DNA of 15,438 bases, from contig CALEZA010000009.1 in the NCBI GenBank assembly GCA_937927965.1, positions 1 to 15,438 of the forward strand, written 5' to 3'. Below the pieces are notes generated by a model. It saw only the letters and a list, made by a program, of their open reading frames with translations, made no database searches and was not told the DNA's origin. Both the position numbers and the translations under genes were made by a program. The first letter of the stretch is position 1. The number at the start of each line of letters is the position of its first letter. Origin of the DNA: an uncultured Candidatus Planktophila sp. (GTDB taxonomy: Bacteria > Actinomycetota > Actinomycetes > Nanopelagicales > Nanopelagicaceae). Of this stretch, positions 14,823 through 15,438 are shown piece by piece.

Positions 14823-15438
14823 ATGAAAAAGTTAGTTATAGGAATTACAAGTATTGCAGTCATCGCACTTAATAGCGCAGTCTTTTATGCTGCTAACGCT
14901 GCGAGTGCTCCTAAGTTGGTTGCAACATCTAGCGCAATTAAAGCCGCTAAGTGGAATCCATCGGTAAAACTTACCTATTCAAAGAGCTCAGTACTAATGC
15001 AGCCAACTGGTATCCCTAACCATGCCAGAGATACTTACTACGCAGTTCCTAAAGCGGGTGTAGTGGTGCCTGATGCTTCTACATCTATTGTAATGAAAGA
15101 CCCAACCAAGGCCCAAAACTATAAATTTACGATACCAACTTCTCCGAAGTACTCCTCGAAAATAACAAGCACATCCTTGGGATCAATTGGAGTCATGATT
15201 TCTGGTGCAGTGCTCTATAACCCATATGAGGGTGATGGGAAGACAGTTGCCATGGCAAGCAATTTCACAATCACAAATGCAGACGGAATTTCTGCTTCAT
15301 TTGTAGATAAATGCGCGGGTCATCCAACACCTCAGCAAGGTGCCTACCACTATCACGGTCTTCCAACCTGTGTAACCGCAAAAGTAGATAAGGTTTCAAA
15401 GCCTTCCCACATTATTGGTTTTGCACTCGATGGATTTC
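14823..15438 (+). CDS. Secreted YHYH-domain protein, C-terminus beyond right edge
   Basis: 205 codons are open from ATG 14823 to the window end with no stop. Residues 1-26 form a signal peptide: MKK, a hydrophobic core, then an ANA|AS cleavage site, or ASA three residues later. The mature part carries the YHYH-domain pattern: GIPNHARDTYYAVP (63-76), a Gly-rich SIGVMISGAVLYNP (121-134), DKCAGHP (162-168), GAYHYHGLPTC (173-183) and GFALDGF (199-205) at the edge. The His/Cys/Asp residues suggest a metal-binding or enzymatic site, but the family has no settled function. Export across the membrane is likely. Unlike the other genes here it lacks a TANNCT box six bases before the ATG, so it probably has a 5' leader and a different mode of control. 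Confidence 0.85.
   Translation, partial: MKKLVIGITSIAVIALNSAVFYAANAASAPKLVATSSAIKAAKWNPSVKLTYSKSSVLMQPTGIPNHARDTYYAVPKAGVVVPDASTSIVMKDPTKAQNYKFTIPTSPKYSSKITSTSLGSIGVMISGAVLYNPYEGDGKTVAMASNFTITNADGISASFVDKCAGHPTPQQGAYHYHGLPTCVTAKVDKVSKPSHIIGFALDGF

Noticed and set aside
1-15438. CRISPR array, insertion sequence, tRNA, prophage or defence island
   Set aside because: I saw no regularly spaced repeats, transposase or integrase motifs, tRNA-like cloverleafs, or toxin and defence domains. Gene content is ordinary chromosomal.

Overview
The window looks like ordinary chromosome from a low-GC actinobacterium, roughly mid-40s percent GC by eye. A freshwater acI/Nanopelagicales-type genome would fit. 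This is inferred from compact gene packing, GTG/ATG starts with almost no Shine-Dalgarno sequences, actinobacterial-style leaderless promoters, a DUF4389 membrane protein, a large LAL-type LuxR regulator and a class A RNase P RNA. I see no mobile element, phage gene, CRISPR array, tRNA or rRNA.

Layout: (1) bases 1-4535, minus strand: gabT, then a cytoplasmic DsbA/FrnE-like thioredoxin-fold protein, then a very large STAND/LuxR regulator that runs off the left edge. (2) 4603-6036, plus: a compact Orn/Lys/Arg-type PLP decarboxylase divergent from gabT. (3) 6033-7255, minus: an SDR oxidoreductase followed by an overlapping GNAT acetyltransferase. (4) 7303-7887, plus: a duplicated DUF4389 membrane protein. 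(5) 7903-9291, minus: an MBL/beta-CASP RNA-processing-type nuclease. (6) 9333-10988, plus: an N-terminally short P1B-type metal ATPase with a TPC motif, followed by (7) 11006-12358, plus: a group II PLP decarboxylase. (8) 12359-14286, minus: TerC membrane protein, then a coupled agmatinase-like ureohydrolase. (9) 14331-14683, plus: RNase P RNA. (10) 14823 to the right edge: a secreted YHYH-domain protein, cut by the window.

Functionally, several genes fit arginine/polyamine/GABA metabolism: an arginine/lysine/ornithine-type decarboxylase, an agmatinase-like ureohydrolase, a GABA aminotransferase and another amino-acid decarboxylase. The middle steps from putrescine to GABA are not in the window, so a complete pathway is only inferred. 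The other genes are housekeeping or stress functions (RNase P, beta-CASP nuclease, metal ATPase, TerC).

The most striking structural signal is regulatory. Every gene that begins its own transcription unit and starts inside the window, apart from the YHYH gene, has a TANNCT hexamer ending exactly six bases before its ATG (eight of eight, both strands). This points to leaderless mRNAs. Genes inside operons lack it, so the motif also marks the operon boundaries. A second signal is a cluster of inverted GGGTGAA/TTCACCC copies around the start of the LuxR regulator.
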